In this document: positions 35,860 to 38,247 of the stretch, piece after piece
Layout: every line of letters starts with the position of its first letter
How positions within the stretch are numbered: the first letter of the stretch is position 1
DNA from: Novosphingobium clariflavum
GTDB lineage: Bacteria > Pseudomonadota > Alphaproteobacteria > Sphingomonadales > Sphingomonadaceae
NCBI RefSeq assembly: GCF_026420865.1
Contig: NZ_JAPCWC010000029.1
Location: forward strand, 1 to 38,247
DNA: 38,247 nt
Reading direction: 5' to 3'
Position numbers and translations under genes: made by a program
The notes under the pieces: generated by a model
Told to the model about the DNA's origin: nothing
The model's database searches: none
What the model saw: only the letters and a program-made list of their open reading frames with translations

Positions 35860-36158
35860 CGCCATTGGGGATTGCCCATGCCGGGAGGGAGAGCATGGAC
35901 TTTCGCCGCAGCGCACACACCCTGCGCGACGCGGCGACACCGAATGCCGAAGGCGTTCGGGAGATGGCTTTTCCTGCAAACTTGGTATTTTTGGCTTATC
36001 GCTGGCCCGGCGGTCACGTCGCCTTGCCATGAATCGGAATTACACCACGTGGGAATTTTTGCAAACGACAAAGAAACAAAATTACGTGCAATTATTGCAA
36101 CTGAGGTCTTCTGCAGTCCCGTTCTCGCGCTCGCGACCCTCAAAACCGCGCGCTCCAC

Positions 36159-36185
36159 TGGACACCTGCAAAATGTGCCTATAGT
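36159..36185 (+). promoter_or_regulatory. candidate promoter of guaA
   Basis: TATAGT (36180-36185) ends eight bases before the guaA ATG. TGGACA (36159-36164) lies 15 bp upstream of it, shorter than ideal. No Shine-Dalgarno sequence separates the hexamer from the start codon. Confidence 0.35.
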
Positions 36186-36193
36186 GGCCGGCC

Positions 36194-37777
<1,584 letters not shown>

Positions 37778-38095
37778 TTTTTGCCCCTCCGGGCGCATCC
37801 GAAATCACGCCATAATACGACATAAGCCAATGAAAATGCTGAAAAAATCTCTCTGAGGCTTTCGGCATCTATCGCCGGGTTAGCCTCCCGTTTGACGGTA
37901 TGGCTGGCGGTATGGCGAGTCTTGTCTCAACCGAAAAACGCATATACCGTCAGGGGCAAGAGAGCTTCTGACGGTATATTTATTTGCTTAAATACTTGTA
38001 AATGCTGAATAAAACCATGTCAGTCGGCCCAATTTTGGCCTGACGGTATAATTGGGTGCTCTCCTGCATTTTTTTGACCGATCTGGAGGGTGCAG
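37778..38095. other. probable left end of a genomic island
   Basis: The 318 bp after guaA are markedly more AT-rich than the rest of the window and contain the repeated TGACGGTAT motif. No gene is seen. If the island inserted at the 3' end of guaA, the left attachment core should lie at or near the guaA stop codon. The matching right end is outside the window. Confidence 0.55.
37893..38050. repeat. cluster of TGACGGTAT repeats, candidate integrase arm sites
   Basis: Copies are at 37893-37901, 37905-37913 (TGGCGGTAT, 12 bp from the first), 37942-37952 (reverse), 37969-37979 and 38041-38050. A sixth copy (38161-38169) lies inside the integrase gene. The reverse and forward copies at 37942 and 37969 form a 12-bp inverted pair. 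Short repeated motifs between an attachment site and an integrase gene are typical arm-type binding sites. Confidence 0.7.
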
Positions 38096-38247
38096 ATGCT
38101 TACCGACGCTGCCATCAAAGCGCTGAAACCAAAAGATAAATTATACAAAATTGTGGATCGTGACGGTATGTACGTCGTGGTCCAACCTTCAGGTTCAATC
38201 GTGTTCCGCTTGGACTACCGGCTCAACGGCCGTCGGGAGACCTTGAC
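38096..38247 (+). CDS. P4-type tyrosine integrase, N-terminal fragment (runs off the window)
   Basis: The first 50 residues are visible: MLTDAAIKALKPKDKLYKIV, then DRDGMYVVVQPSG and FRLDYRLNGRRETL. This is the arm-DNA-binding (DUF4102) domain that opens P4-like integrases, and the L-T-D-x-x-I-K-A-L-K-P opening is characteristic. TGGAGGG ends five bases before the ATG. The gene is cut by the window edge, so the catalytic domain is not seen. It lies downstream of guaA in the same direction and behind repeated TGACGGTAT motifs, which points to an integrated element extending to the right. Base composition is clearly more AT-rich than in neighbouring genes. Confidence 0.85.
   Translation, partial: MLTDAAIKALKPKDKLYKIVDRDGMYVVVQPSGSIVFRLDYRLNGRRETL

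Larger units (their letters stand above)
35699..36193. other. divergent intergenic region gyrB-guaA
   Basis: This 495-bp region carries the gyrB promoter candidate at its left end, the hairpin at 35832-35859 in the middle and, on the right, an AT-rich stretch (35980-36110) leading to the guaA promoter candidate. Open frames across it look like non-coding translations. No gene is called. Confidence 0.5.

Overview
This is a GC-rich (roughly two-thirds G+C by eye) chromosomal window from an alphaproteobacterium, most likely a sphingomonad close to Novosphingobium. That placement is an inference from the housekeeping proteins (GyrB, GuaA, RpoN, PmbA), the lptB-rpoN pair and the general protein style. 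No 16S rRNA or tRNA gene is present to settle it.

Layout. 1-4.3 kb: two cytosolic-type arylsulfatases on the minus strand, each with a CxAxR/CxPxR formylglycine motif. 4.3-7.3 kb: rlmJ set in a repeat-rich accessory patch. The patch holds two small inverted-repeat elements inserted in tandem at CTAG sites, a conserved small protein, a small membrane ORF, and a 270-bp cloverleaf-like arrangement of nested inverted repeats. The outer arm of that cloverleaf recurs elsewhere in the window. 7.3-17.8 kb: a glycosyltransferase-methyltransferase fusion, tonB, rpoN, lptB, a small membrane protein, pmbA, an MscS-type channel and a META-domain lipoprotein.

18.1-28.9 kb is a metabolic island. It has a TauD/TfdA-type dioxygenase, a two-gene minus-strand operon (SDR plus cysteine hydrolase) and a divergent plus-strand run: PfkB sugar kinase, RutA-like flavin monooxygenase, RutB-like cysteine hydrolase, MFS transporter, M20 hydrolase, and a single protein that joins an AraC-type transcription factor to an acetamidase/formamidase. 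Together these look like uptake, oxidative opening and stepwise C-N hydrolysis of an amide-containing (possibly N-heterocyclic) compound, controlled by a regulator carrying its own amidase domain. The substrate cannot be read from the sequence. This is the best candidate in the window for an undescribed system.

29-38.2 kb: a small zincin and an M1-type aminopeptidase whose HExxH motif reads QELAH, a periplasmic TPR protein, gyrB, guaA and, at the right edge, the start of a P4-type integrase behind a cluster of TGACGGTAT repeats. This suggests that a genomic island begins immediately after guaA.

Four genes without a Shine-Dalgarno sequence (rlmJ, the M1 peptidase gene, gyrB, guaA) have promoter-like hexamers placed so that transcription could start at or next to the ATG, which suggests leaderless mRNAs. 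All calls come from reading the sequence. No database search was run.
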